Shown piece after piece: positions 7,391 to 16,056 of a stretch of 45,201 bases of DNA (position 1 is the first letter of the stretch; the number at the start of each line of letters is the position of its first letter). The stretch comes from JANQPA01 sp964628385. Lineage in GTDB: Bacteria > Bacteroidota > Bacteroidia > Chitinophagales > Saprospiraceae. The position numbers were made by a program, and so were the translations under genes. The stretch spans positions 1 to 45,201 of the forward strand of contig CAZVOD010000031.1 in assembly GCA_964628385.1 (NCBI GenBank). The letters are read 5' to 3'. The notes beneath the pieces were generated by a model, which worked only from the letters and a program-made list of their open reading frames with translations, made no database searches and was not told the origin of the DNA.

Positions 7391-8896
7391 ATGAGCGTTA
7401 TTGATATTATTGTCTTCATTGCCTACTTCGTAGGTATTTTAGGCATTGGATTCTACTTTTTCAAGAAAAATAAGACTTCAGATGATTACTATGTAGGTGG
7501 ACGACAAATGACTGCTGGGCACATTGGATTATCAGTTGTAGCTACTGACGTAGGTGGTGGTTTTTCTATTGGCCTGGGTGGTCTGGGTTTCATGATGGGT
7601 ATATCTGGGTCATGGATGCTGTTTACTGGTTTGATAGGAGCGTGGCTAGCAGCGGTATTTTTGATTCCGAGAGTCAGTTCACTAGCCAGAGAGAAGAGCT
7701 TTTTTACCTTTCCACAAATATTCAAGCATTTTTATGATGGAAAAGTGGCCCTTTTGGCGGGTATTATTTCCGCTATTGGCTACATGGGTTTTACCAGCTC
7801 TCAGATTTTAGCAGGTGCCAAACTGGCCTCAGCAACCTTTCTGGAATTAGATATGAATGTGGCATTAGCCATTATAGGAATGATTGCGGTGGGATATACG
7901 GTTATTGGAGGTTTGAAAGCTGTAATCTACACGGACACGGCACAGTGGATTATACTAATGGCCGGACTTATATTTATAGGTATTCCACTGGGGTACAATG
8001 CAATTGGTGGTATGGACGCCATAAGAGAAACCGTTCCTCCCAAGTTCATGTCGCTGACCAATCTGGAGCCCGTACAATTTATCAACTGGTTTGTTACTAT
8101 CGTTCCAATATGGTTTGTAGGGATGACGCTCTATCAAAGAATATACGCCTGTAAAGACGAAAAAACAGCCAAAAGAGCGTGGTATATCGCTGGGCTTTTT
8201 GAATATCCTATTATGGCTTTTATGGGAGTCCTTTTAGGGCTTTTTTCCAGAGTAGCGGCAGATCAAGGCATGTTTGACTATGCCGGGTTTGGATCTATCG
8301 GAGCAATCGATGCCGAGATGGGTCTTCCCATGCTACTGCGTACGGTGTTACCTGCCGGATTAATGGGATTGATGCTATCTGCTTACTTTTCTGCCATCAT
8401 GTCTACTGCTGATAGTTGTTTAATGGCAGCATCCGGTAATGTAGTTACGGATATCCTGGGAAGATGGACAGATGGTAAAAGCCAAAAGATAATGCTAAGA
8501 AGTTCTCAGATTGTCACGCTAATTATTGGTGTGCTGGCACTTGTTATAGCTACGTTTATGAAAAATGTGCTGGAGCTGATGCTACTGTCTTATGCCTTCA
8601 TGGTTTCTGGTCTTTTCATACCAATACTGGGAGCTTTATTTTGGAAAAAGAGTACGCCTACCGCTGCTTTCTGGGCCATGTTGTTGGGAGGTAGTACAAC
8701 GGCTGCGCTCATTTTGATCAATCAGAATTTACCACTCGGACTAGATGCCAATATTTTTGGAATTACTGTGTCAGCAATTGTCTTGGTAAGTGTGAGTTTG
8801 ATTTTTCCTGAAAACCCTTCCGGTCAGGACATCAGCTCCGAATCGGGGATAAGCAAATCCTCTGATGTTTTTGCATCATCAAATCAAAACACCTAG
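7391..8896 (+). CDS. Sodium:solute symporter (SSS family)
   Basis: A 501-residue polytopic inner-membrane protein with about 13 hydrophobic segments. The N-terminal pattern DDYYVGGRQMTAGHIGLSVV, followed by the glycine-rich ATDVGGGFSIGLGGLGFM segment, is typical of SSS (solute:Na+ symporter, LeuT-fold) proteins. The later SAIMSTADSCLMAASGNVV block matches the Na2-site region on TM8. SSS members carry sugars, amino acids, vitamins or carboxylates, and the substrate cannot be read from sequence. Position between a GNAT enzyme and alanine racemase suggests an amino acid or related compound, as inference. The ~30 C-terminal residues are Ser-rich and cytoplasmic. Confidence 0.9.
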   Translation: MSVIDIIVFIAYFVGILGIGFYFFKKNKTSDDYYVGGRQMTAGHIGLSVVATDVGGGFSIGLGGLGFMMGISGSWMLFTGLIGAWLAAVFLIPRVSSLAREKSFFTFPQIFKHFYDGKVALLAGIISAIGYMGFTSSQILAGAKLASATFLELDMNVALAIIGMIAVGYTVIGGLKAVIYTDTAQWIILMAGLIFIGIPLGYNAIGGMDAIRETVPPKFMSLTNLEPVQFINWFVTIVPIWFVGMTLYQRIYACKDEKTAKRAWYIAGLFEYPIMAFMGVLLGLFSRVAADQGMFDYAGFGSIGAIDAEMGLPMLLRTVLPAGLMGLMLSAYFSAIMSTADSCLMAASGNVVTDILGRWTDGKSQKIMLRSSQIVTLIIGVLALVIATFMKNVLELMLLSYAFMVSGLFIPILGALFWKKSTPTAAFWAMLLGGSTTAALILINQNLPLGLDANIFGITVSAIVLVSVSLIFPENPSGQDISSESGISKSSDVFASSNQNT

Positions 8897-9079
8897 AATA
8901 ATCTGATTGCGGTGATGGAAAATGAGGTAGATGAGAGAGGCAGTGTATCGCATTTTATTTCACTAATTCAGGGATATCATTTATTCTTCTTTACTTTCAT
9001 GAGCCGCAAGCTGGGTTAACTTAAAAAAAAACTATATATTAATCTATTAACAACACCATTAAAATAGGAAGGAATAACT

Positions 9080-10273
9080 ATGACAACAAATATTTTTAAA
9101 CATACGGGCGTAAGAAAAGCAAAGCATACGTCCAGAATTGAACTAAGCCAGACAGCAGTAAAGACAAATATTAATTTTTTGAAGCGGCAATTAAGTGGCC
9201 AAACCCGATTTTCTGCCGTTGTAAAAGCCAATGCTTATGGCCACGGGATAGGCCAATTTGTGGGTATGCTGGAGAAAGCAGGAGTTAACCACTTTTCTGT
9301 GGCCTCAGCATACGAGGCAGAAGAAGTGTTTGATCACTGCTCCGATAATTCGGAAATCATGATCATGGGAATTCTCTACGATGATGATTTACCTCTGATT
9401 ATAGAGCAAGGTATAGAGTTTTACATTTACAATGTTGATCGCTTACCCCTGGTACTGGAAGTAGCCAAAAGAGTTAAAAGAAAGGCTTTGGTGCATTTAG
9501 AAGTAGAAACAGGGACGAACAGAACCGGAATGACGAAAGAGTATTTCGAAGAAGCAATAACTTTTTTGAAGGCTAATCGGCAGCACATCGTCTTCCAGGG
9601 AGTTTGTACACATCTGGCTGGTGCAGAGACTCAAAGTAACTGGTTTAGAATAGAGCGACAAATCAAGCGTTTTAAGGAAGTGCTGGCCATGCTTAGGAAG
9701 GTTAAGTTTATGCCCAAATATAGACATATTGCCTGCTCAGCGGCTGTACTGACCATGCCAGAGATACACTATGACCTGGTAAGAGTGGGGGTTTCTACTT
9801 ATGGATTTTGGCCCAGTAAAGAGACCTATTACAATTACCTGAACCTCACCGGAAAGAAAAAAGATAATCCCATGCGTAGGATTATTTCCTGGAAAACCAA
9901 TGTAATGGACATCAAGATAGTTCACAAAGGGGAGTTTATCGGATACGGTACTTCTTATCAGGCATTACATGACATGGATGTGGCGGTAGTGCCTGTAGGC
10001 TATGGTAATGGTTACCCAAGAGGGCAATCCAATAAAGGGCATGTGTTAATTCATGGAAAGCGAGCGCCCATTGTTGGTATGATCAATATGAATCTGTTTA
10101 TGGTTGATGTAACGCATATCAAGCAAACGCAAACGGGCGATGAGGTAGTATTACTGGGTAAACAAAAGCATAGTGCAATAAATGTAAGCTCATTTACAAA
10201 TTACACTCAGCTTCTCAATAACGAAATGCTCAGCAGATTACCTGATGCTATACCAAGAAAGATAGTTAAGTAG
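9080..10273 (+). CDS. alr: Alanine racemase (fold-type III PLP enzyme)
   Basis: Interconverts L- and D-alanine, supplying D-Ala for peptidoglycan. PLP-binding motif FSAVVKANAYGHG places the Schiff-base lysine at residue 49. The second catalytic residue, a tyrosine, is in FIGYGTSYQA in the C-terminal beta domain, followed by PVGYGNGYPR and MINMNLFMVDVT, all typical of Alr. At 397 residues it is slightly longer than most Alr owing to a ~18-residue N-terminal extension. A good ribosome-binding stretch (AGGAAGGAAT) precedes the ATG. It follows the symporter after 183 bases and is separated from argB by a terminator-like hairpin. Related broad-specificity racemases share these motifs, so substrate range is not certain. 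Confidence 0.9.
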   Translation: MTTNIFKHTGVRKAKHTSRIELSQTAVKTNINFLKRQLSGQTRFSAVVKANAYGHGIGQFVGMLEKAGVNHFSVASAYEAEEVFDHCSDNSEIMIMGILYDDDLPLIIEQGIEFYIYNVDRLPLVLEVAKRVKRKALVHLEVETGTNRTGMTKEYFEEAITFLKANRQHIVFQGVCTHLAGAETQSNWFRIERQIKRFKEVLAMLRKVKFMPKYRHIACSAAVLTMPEIHYDLVRVGVSTYGFWPSKETYYNYLNLTGKKKDNPMRRIISWKTNVMDIKIVHKGEFIGYGTSYQALHDMDVAVVPVGYGNGYPRGQSNKGHVLIHGKRAPIVGMINMNLFMVDVTHIKQTQTGDEVVLLGKQKHSAINVSSFTNYTQLLNNEMLSRLPDAIPRKIVK

Positions 10274-10338
10274 GTGAAGCCCAGCCAACGAAAGTGTAGT
10301 GATTGCCCGCCTATGGCGAGTAAACGCTGCTACTTTTC

Positions 10339-10370
10339 TCTTCCACCCGAATTTTAGGGTGGAAGATTTT
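10339..10370 (+). terminator. Intrinsic terminator after alr
   Basis: TCTTCCACCC at 10339-10348 pairs perfectly with GGGTGGAAGA at 10357-10366 over an eight-base loop, followed by TTTT. It lies 66 bases after the alr stop and about 110 bases before argB, so the arg genes are probably a separate transcription unit, or are attenuated relative to alr. Confidence 0.75.
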
Positions 10371-10480
10371 ACCTGGACTTTCCAACCCATATAAACTCAA
10401 GCTAGATGCTAGCAATGGCGATATTTAGTGCTGTTAAGACCAACTCTGAAATTGCCCTTTATTTTTCAATACCAAAAAAA

Positions 10481-11305
10481 ATGAATAGTCGAATAGTGTT
10501 AATAAAGTATGGCGGCAACGCTATGCTCAACAAAGACCTTCAAGAGAAAGTCGTACAAAATGTAAAAAGGGTACGTGAAGAAGGCTATCAGGTCGTTCTT
10601 GTACACGGTGGCGGCCCTTTTATAAAATCAATTCTTGAAGAAGTAAAAATTGAATCGGAGTTCATAGAAGGCCACAGAAAAACTACTCCCGAAGCCCTAA
10701 AATATATAGAAATGGCTTTAAAGGGAGAAGTAAACGGGCAGTTAGTCAACTTACTCAATAAATCAGGTCTTAAAGCGGTAGGCTTATCCGGCAAGGATGG
10801 CAATATGGTGATTGCTAAAAAGAAGCAAATGGAAATCACAGAAAACGGCCGTCTGATCACTAAGGACCTTGGTCAGGTAGGAGAAGTCATACGCGTCAAT
10901 ACAGAACTGTTACAACTGTTGTTAGAACGCGGCTATCTACCTGTGGTTACTTGTCTGGCTTCGGATGAAGAGGGCAACGACTATAATGTCAATGCCGATT
11001 TATTTGCAGGTCATCTGGCAGGTGCCCTAAAAGCCGAACACCTTTTAATGTTGACCAATGTGGATGGGCTGATGCGAGATATCAAGCAGCCTGAATCTTT
11101 GATTGACAGATTAATAGTCCAGGACCTTCAAGAACTTTACGGAACTGTTATCAAAGGGGGTATGATACCCAAGCTCCAATCTTGTGAATTGGCACTGGAG
11201 CTGGGGGTTAAAAGTACGAGAATAGTCAATGGCACTAAGCCTGAAAATATATATCGATCTATTCAATCTAATCATTCAATAGGAACAGAAATATGCTTGC
11301 AGTAG
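10481..11305 (+). CDS. argB: N-acetylglutamate kinase (amino-acid kinase family)
   Basis: Phosphorylates N-acetylglutamate, the second step of ornithine synthesis. The 274-residue protein has the amino-acid-kinase fold: IKYGGNAML near residue 8 (phosphate-binding lysine), LVHGGGPFIK near residue 40 (substrate loop), GLSGKDGNMV in the middle and KGGMIPKLQSC near the end. The start at 10481 is chosen because the frame upstream of MNSRIVLIKYGGNAM has no family similarity. The 3' end overlaps argD by 13 bases, indicating translational coupling. In some Bacteroidota the homologous kinase uses N-succinylglutamate; sequence alone does not settle this, but ArgJ downstream favours acetylated intermediates. 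Confidence 0.93.
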   Translation: MNSRIVLIKYGGNAMLNKDLQEKVVQNVKRVREEGYQVVLVHGGGPFIKSILEEVKIESEFIEGHRKTTPEALKYIEMALKGEVNGQLVNLLNKSGLKAVGLSGKDGNMVIAKKKQMEITENGRLITKDLGQVGEVIRVNTELLQLLLERGYLPVVTCLASDEEGNDYNVNADLFAGHLAGALKAEHLLMLTNVDGLMRDIKQPESLIDRLIVQDLQELYGTVIKGGMIPKLQSCELALELGVKSTRIVNGTKPENIYRSIQSNHSIGTEICLQ

Positions 11306-12501
11306 ATACCAATAGTACGAATGCACAATTATCAGCGCTAGATCAAAAGTATTACCTACCGACTTTTAAGCGCTACCCTTTAGCTATTTCCCATGGCAAA
11401 GGAGCAAAAATATGGGATGTCGAAGGCAATGAGTACCTCGACGTTCTGGCCGGTATTGCGGTTAATAATTTGGGGCATTGCCATCCGGCAGTTGTTAAAG
11501 CTGTACAGGAACAGGCAGCAAAAGTGATGCACATCTCTAATTTTTATGTAAGTGAACCACAGGTTGAGCTTGCCCAAAAATTAACAGAATTATCCGGCAT
11601 TGAAAGAGTATTCTTCTCCAATAGTGGTGCCGAATCTGTGGAAGGAGCCATAAAAATTGCCAGAAAATACGCCCATAGTAAGGGCCGCGGCGGTGGCATC
11701 ATCTCTATGCAAAGTTCTTTCCACGGAAGGACACTGGCGACTATTGCTACCGGAAAGCCCAGAATGCAGAAGGGTTTCGGCCCGATGCCCAGCGGTTTCC
11801 ACAGGGTGGCCTTTAATGATCTGGAGGCGATCCGGCCACTTGTTAGCAACGATATCGCTGCTATTATTGTAGAGCCTATACAGGGAGAAGGCGGAATCAA
11901 CCCAGCATACCCTTGCTACTTGCGCGCACTCCGGGAGTTATGCAAGCAGGAAGATATCGTTCTGATATTTGATGAAATACAGTGTGGTATCGCCCGTACA
12001 GGTAAGTTTTTCGCTAAAGATCACTACAATGTACAGCCAGATATCATGACACTGGCTAAAGGGCTGGGTAGCGGCGTACCTATTGGAGCCATACTGAGTA
12101 ATGAAAGAGTAAGTGGCGCTATCGAATATGGCGATCACGGAACAACATTCGGAGGCAACCCTCTTGCCTGTGCTGCTGGCCTTGCCACTCTCAAGACGAT
12201 TGAAAACGAAAATATCAATGAGCGCACAGTGTATAAAGGTGATTTTTTGAAAAAATTACTGGAAGAGCGCCTCATGCGCAAATATCCGGTTAAAGAAATC
12301 AGGGGTAAAGGCCTTATGATAGGTGTAGAATTCGAAATGGAAACCAAACCACTGGTTGCCGAAATGGTGAAGCACTGGGTATTAGCCAATGCTACCGCCG
12401 GTAATGTGCTTCGCCTAGTGCCCCCATTGGTGATCACGGAAGAAGAGCTGATACAGCTGGTAGACGTAATAGAAGCGTCTTTGGAACAAATTGCTAAGTA
12501 A
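11293..12501 (+). CDS. argD: Acetylornithine aminotransferase
   Basis: Transfers the amino group from glutamate to N-acetylglutamate semialdehyde, giving N-acetylornithine. The 402-residue class III PLP aminotransferase shows LDVLAGIAVNNLGHCHP at the N-terminus, FFSNSGAESVEGAIKIARKY (cofactor phosphate binding), IVEPIQGEGG, LIFDEIQCGIARTGKF (Asp holding the PLP nitrogen) and LAKGLGSGVPIGA with the Schiff-base lysine near residue 256. A THFGGNPL-type block (TTFGGNPLACAA) completes the active site. The start codon lies inside the end of argB, and argC follows after 10 bases. Related ornithine and succinylornithine transaminases are similar, but the arg context supports ArgD. Confidence 0.93.
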   Translation: MLAVDTNSTNAQLSALDQKYYLPTFKRYPLAISHGKGAKIWDVEGNEYLDVLAGIAVNNLGHCHPAVVKAVQEQAAKVMHISNFYVSEPQVELAQKLTELSGIERVFFSNSGAESVEGAIKIARKYAHSKGRGGGIISMQSSFHGRTLATIATGKPRMQKGFGPMPSGFHRVAFNDLEAIRPLVSNDIAAIIVEPIQGEGGINPAYPCYLRALRELCKQEDIVLIFDEIQCGIARTGKFFAKDHYNVQPDIMTLAKGLGSGVPIGAILSNERVSGAIEYGDHGTTFGGNPLACAAGLATLKTIENENINERTVYKGDFLKKLLEERLMRKYPVKEIRGKGLMIGVEFEMETKPLVAEMVKHWVLANATAGNVLRLVPPLVITEEELIQLVDVIEASLEQIAK

Positions 12502-12511
12502 GAAAAATATA

Positions 12512-13543
12512 ATGATAAAAACTGCAATAATAGGAGCTACGGGATATACGGGCTCCGAATTAGTCCGTCTCGCTCAGCAACACCCTGAGATGGACCTTGT
12601 GATGATCACATCAGAAAGTCAGAAAGGGAAAAAGTTTTCTGACATTCACCCTCAATTCAGTGGGATAATGGACATGGAGCTCGTCCCCGCTGAAGCCATC
12701 AAAAAAGCCGATATTGATGTTGCCTTTCTTGCACTTCCACACGGTGTGTCCATGAACTACGTCAAAGATTTATATAATTACCCTTTCAAGATCATTGATC
12801 TATCAGGTGATTACCGGCTTTCTGGACCAGTAGTGTACGAAAGCTGGTACAAAAAACCTCATAACCACCCTGAAGGTTTTTCAAAGGCCGTTTATGGATT
12901 ACCAGAGCTTCACAGGGCAGCTATTGCCAAAAGCAAACTAGTAGCCAATCCTGGTTGTTATCCTACCAGTTCTATACTTGGTTTAGCTCCTCTAATTAAA
13001 AGCGATCTGGTAATACAGGACCAAACCATAATCGACGCTAAATCAGGCATCACAGGGGCAGGCATTAAAGCTAAGCCCGCTACCCACTTTCCGTCAGTCA
13101 ATGATAACTTTCAGTCTTACGGAATAAAGAGCCATCGACATACAATAGAAATTGAAGAGCAGTTGCAAGGGCTTGCATCCAGTAGCATCGGCGTACAATT
13201 TACCCCTCACTTACTGCCTATCGACAGAGGTATCTTAGCCACTATTTATGCACGTCCCAAAGGAGCAGTGACCACTGAAGCACTCAACCGGGTATATGAA
13301 TCTTTCTATGAAGATCACCCCTTCGTGCGCATTCGTCAACAGGCACCCAACCTGAAACAAGTACGCGGCACCAATTATTGTGACTTATTTGTTACTTATG
13401 ATGAGCGAACTAACAGGATAATCGTTGTATCAGTGATAGATAATTTGGTCAAAGGCGCTGCCGGTCAGGCAATACAAAACTTAAATATAATGTTTGGAAT
13501 TGAGGAGACAGCCGGAATTGCTGCCGCTGCTCTTGTTCCATAA
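12512..13543 (+). CDS. argC: N-acetyl-gamma-glutamyl-phosphate reductase
   Basis: NADPH-dependent reduction of N-acetylglutamyl phosphate to the semialdehyde. The 343-residue protein has the dinucleotide-binding start KTAIIGATGYTGSELVRL, the catalytic cysteine in VANPGCYPTSS (Cys149), and the C-terminal SVIDNLVKGAAGQAIQNLN typical of ArgC. The ATG at 12512 is chosen because IIGATGYTG follows at once; a TTG 21 bases upstream lies within the argD end and is unlikely. argJ follows after 24 bases, consistent with a polycistronic argBDCJ unit. Confidence 0.95.
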   Translation: MIKTAIIGATGYTGSELVRLAQQHPEMDLVMITSESQKGKKFSDIHPQFSGIMDMELVPAEAIKKADIDVAFLALPHGVSMNYVKDLYNYPFKIIDLSGDYRLSGPVVYESWYKKPHNHPEGFSKAVYGLPELHRAAIAKSKLVANPGCYPTSSILGLAPLIKSDLVIQDQTIIDAKSGITGAGIKAKPATHFPSVNDNFQSYGIKSHRHTIEIEEQLQGLASSSIGVQFTPHLLPIDRGILATIYARPKGAVTTEALNRVYESFYEDHPFVRIRQQAPNLKQVRGTNYCDLFVTYDERTNRIIVVSVIDNLVKGAAGQAIQNLNIMFGIEETAGIAAAALVP

Positions 13544-13567
13544 AACAGATAACACCAAAACAAAATA

Positions 13568-14779
13568 ATGATACGAAATCTAACCAGCGTCCGGGGCTAC
13601 AAATGCTGGGGCGCACACACTGGCGTTAAATCACTGCGCAGAGACCTGGCAATTATCTATTCAGAAGTTCCAGCTTCAGCAGCTTGTACATTTACTCAAA
13701 ATAAAGTAGTTGCTGAACCTGTGAAAATCAGTAGAGAACACATCAAAGGAGGAATGGCTCAGGTGATTGTCTGCAATGCAGGAAACGCCAACGCCTGTAC
13801 AGGAGAACAAGGCCGCCGGGGTGCCGAAGCAATGGTTAAAACGACGGCTGAGATACTGGGTATTGATGAAAAACTGGTGCTGATCGCTTCTACTGGCCTG
13901 ATCGGTGCAGAGTTTCCTACAAAGACGATCGTTGACGGACTTAAAGAGAATCTCGACAAAATCTCGGATGATGCCAAGGCAGGTTCTTTTGCTGCTAATG
14001 CTATTTTGACTACTGATACTTTTCCCAAAGAAGGTTTCCTAACCTTTAAGATCAAGGATAAAGACATCAATATAAGTGGTATAGCTAAAGGCTCAGGGAT
14101 GATACATCCTAATATGGCTACTATGCTTGGATTTATTGTTAGTGATGTTAACATCAGTCCGGAGCTTCTCAATAAGCTGGTCAGGGAATGCGTTGATGAA
14201 TCTTTCAACATGATAACGGTAGATGGTGATACTTCCACCAACGATATGGTTGCGGTGATGTGTAATGGAATGGCAGAAAACGAACGTATTGAGAGTGACA
14301 GTGATGAGGGTTACGCAGCGTTCAGGGAGTATTTGCAGAATATGATGATACATCTAGCCAAGTTGATTGTCTCTGATGGGGAAGGTGCATCTAAGTTTTT
14401 GGAGTACAGAGTTAAAGGTGCTTCTACCAAAGCTATAGCTCGAAAATTAGTAAGAGAAATTTCTGATTCTACCCTTGTAAAAGCAGCTATGTTTGGGCGC
14501 GACCCCAACTGGGGAAGAATCATTTGTGCAGCGGGTAATGCTGACGTTCCTTTTGACTATGAGAAGGCCGATCTTTTCATTGGAGACACAGAAAACCTAG
14601 TGCAGATTTTGGAAAAAGGACGCCCGTGTAATATGAACCGAAACTTTTTGAAAAGATTACTAAGAGAATCTCACTTGCGTATTCAGTTAAACTTAAATGA
14701 CGGAAAGGCTGAAAGCATTGGTTGGGGCTCTGATTTGACAACGGATTATGTGATGTTCAATTCCGTTTATACTACATGA
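13568..14779 (+). CDS. argJ: Glutamate N-acetyltransferase / ornithine acetyltransferase
   Basis: Moves the acetyl group from N-acetylornithine to glutamate, releasing ornithine and regenerating N-acetylglutamate; some members also use acetyl-CoA. The 403-residue precursor self-cleaves: KGSGMIHPNMATMLGFI contains the Ala-Thr cleavage site, with Thr185 becoming the N-terminal nucleophile of the beta chain. FGRDPNWGRI and the short tail ending YTT are characteristic. N-terminal GYKCWGAHTGVK and ACTFTQNKVVAEPV match the alpha chain. Whether it is mono- or bifunctional cannot be read here. It lies between argC and the ornithine-racemase-like gene, so its product ornithine is the expected substrate of the next enzyme. 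Confidence 0.95.
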   Translation: MIRNLTSVRGYKCWGAHTGVKSLRRDLAIIYSEVPASAACTFTQNKVVAEPVKISREHIKGGMAQVIVCNAGNANACTGEQGRRGAEAMVKTTAEILGIDEKLVLIASTGLIGAEFPTKTIVDGLKENLDKISDDAKAGSFAANAILTTDTFPKEGFLTFKIKDKDINISGIAKGSGMIHPNMATMLGFIVSDVNISPELLNKLVRECVDESFNMITVDGDTSTNDMVAVMCNGMAENERIESDSDEGYAAFREYLQNMMIHLAKLIVSDGEGASKFLEYRVKGASTKAIARKLVREISDSTLVKAAMFGRDPNWGRIICAAGNADVPFDYEKADLFIGDTENLVQILEKGRPCNMNRNFLKRLLRESHLRIQLNLNDGKAESIGWGSDLTTDYVMFNSVYTT

Positions 14780-14911
14780 TCCAGATGGCTATGCATAAGA
14801 GCAAAAGATTGAGATAGTGAGTTAATGGTTTTTGCCATTTCTAATTTGTTGCGAACCTTTTGCTTTTACGCAAGTGCATCGATACATCTGATTTTTTTTA
14901 AAACATTTACC

Positions 14912-15982
14912 ATGGCAACGATAAAATTGTATAGAGAGAAATTGAGGCATAATTATGAGCACCTCAAAAAAATATTCGAAATCCACAATAAGGACTGGGC
15001 CGTAGTGACCAAGCTTTTATGTGGAAATGAAGATTTTCTTAAGGAAGTGCTCCACCTTGGTGTTAAGGAGGTTTGTGATAGCAGATTAAGCAACCTTGCG
15101 ATAATCAAGCAAATCGATCCTAGCATCCAGACAGTATACATCAAGCCAGCTCCTACCGGAAGCATAGAGGATGTAGTAAAGTATGCCGATGTGAGCTTTA
15201 ATTCAGAAAGTGAAACTATTAAATTACTTTCTGATGAGGCAGTACGCCAAAATAAAGTACACAAAGTGACGATTATGATAGAGCTGGGGGATTTGAGGGA
15301 AGGAATCATGGGAAGCCATTTGGTTGATTTTTACGAAAAAGTCTTTGAGCTGCCCAATATCGAAATAGTAGCGATAGGATCTAACCTTACCTGTTTGCAC
15401 GGCGTACTACCATCTCAGGATAAGCTAATCCAGCTCGGCTTGTACAAGCAGCTTATAGAAGCGACATTTGGTAAGCAAATTCCTCACATCACAGCTGGTA
15501 CATCTGTGGTATTGCCATTATTGGAAATTCAGCAGGTACCTAAAGGAATTGATCATTTTAGAATCGGTGAAGCGCTTTACTTTGGAAATAATCTGATCAC
15601 AGGAGAGCAGTTTGAAGGCATGGAGTCCTCTCTTTTCAAACTCTACGCCGAAATTCTGGAGATTACCGAGAAGCCTAAAGTGCCAATCGGCCAAATGGCC
15701 GAAAATGTAGCCGGCGATATATATGAAGTACCGGCTGAAGATTATGGTAAAACAGCCTACAGGGCTATTATAGATGTCGGATTACTGGATATTTCTCCTG
15801 ATCACCTGATTCCTGATGACCCATGCATTGATATTGCCAATGCAAGTTCTGATATGCTGATTATCAGTCTGGGTGAAGATTGTCAAAAGTACGAAGTAGG
15901 AGATAAGCTTTCTTTTAACCTGACTTATATGGGAGCTTTGCGCTTACTGAACTCTGACTATGTTAAGAAAGAAGTTGTATAA
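14912..15982 (+). CDS. Alanine/ornithine racemase family PLP enzyme, probable ornithine racemase
   Basis: A 356-residue fold-type III PLP protein distinct from Alr. It follows the ornithine racemase pattern: AVVTKLLCGN with the probable PLP lysine at residue 34, then VCDSRLSNL, VKYADVSFNSESETIK, IMIELGDLREGIMG, GSNLTCLHGVLPS, HITAGTSVVLPLL and FRIGEALYFGNN. Characterised ornithine racemase (clostridial Orr) converts L- to D-ornithine. The start at 14912 (MATIKLYREKLRHN) fits the family; an ATG 87 bases upstream would add a hydrophobic tail without similarity. It follows argJ by 132 bases on the same strand and ends at a strong terminator. Specificity is inferred from family and context; another amino acid remains possible. 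Confidence 0.85.
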   Translation: MATIKLYREKLRHNYEHLKKIFEIHNKDWAVVTKLLCGNEDFLKEVLHLGVKEVCDSRLSNLAIIKQIDPSIQTVYIKPAPTGSIEDVVKYADVSFNSESETIKLLSDEAVRQNKVHKVTIMIELGDLREGIMGSHLVDFYEKVFELPNIEIVAIGSNLTCLHGVLPSQDKLIQLGLYKQLIEATFGKQIPHITAGTSVVLPLLEIQQVPKGIDHFRIGEALYFGNNLITGEQFEGMESSLFKLYAEILEITEKPKVPIGQMAENVAGDIYEVPAEDYGKTAYRAIIDVGLLDISPDHLIPDDPCIDIANASSDMLIISLGEDCQKYEVGDKLSFNLTYMGALRLLNSDYVKKEVV

Positions 15983-16025
15983 CAGATTTACAGCTTGTGA
16001 TAATAGACTTTTTTGAAAAAAAAGG

Positions 16026-16056
16026 GGTGGGAATCTGATGGGTTTCTACCTTTTTT
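16026..16056 (+). terminator. Intrinsic terminator after the racemase gene
   Basis: GGTGGGAA at 16026-16033 pairs with TTTCTACC at 16043-16050 (two G-T pairs) across a nine-base loop and runs directly into TTTTTT. It ends the argBDCJ-racemase transcript 43 bases after the racemase stop. The T-tract touches the stop codon of the convergent leucine-rich-repeat gene. Confidence 0.75.

Noticed and set aside
9967..9976. A near match to the ACATGWCATGT unit inside the alanine racemase gene.
   Set aside because: Single incomplete unit without a partner at 15-bp spacing and within coding sequence; likely chance.
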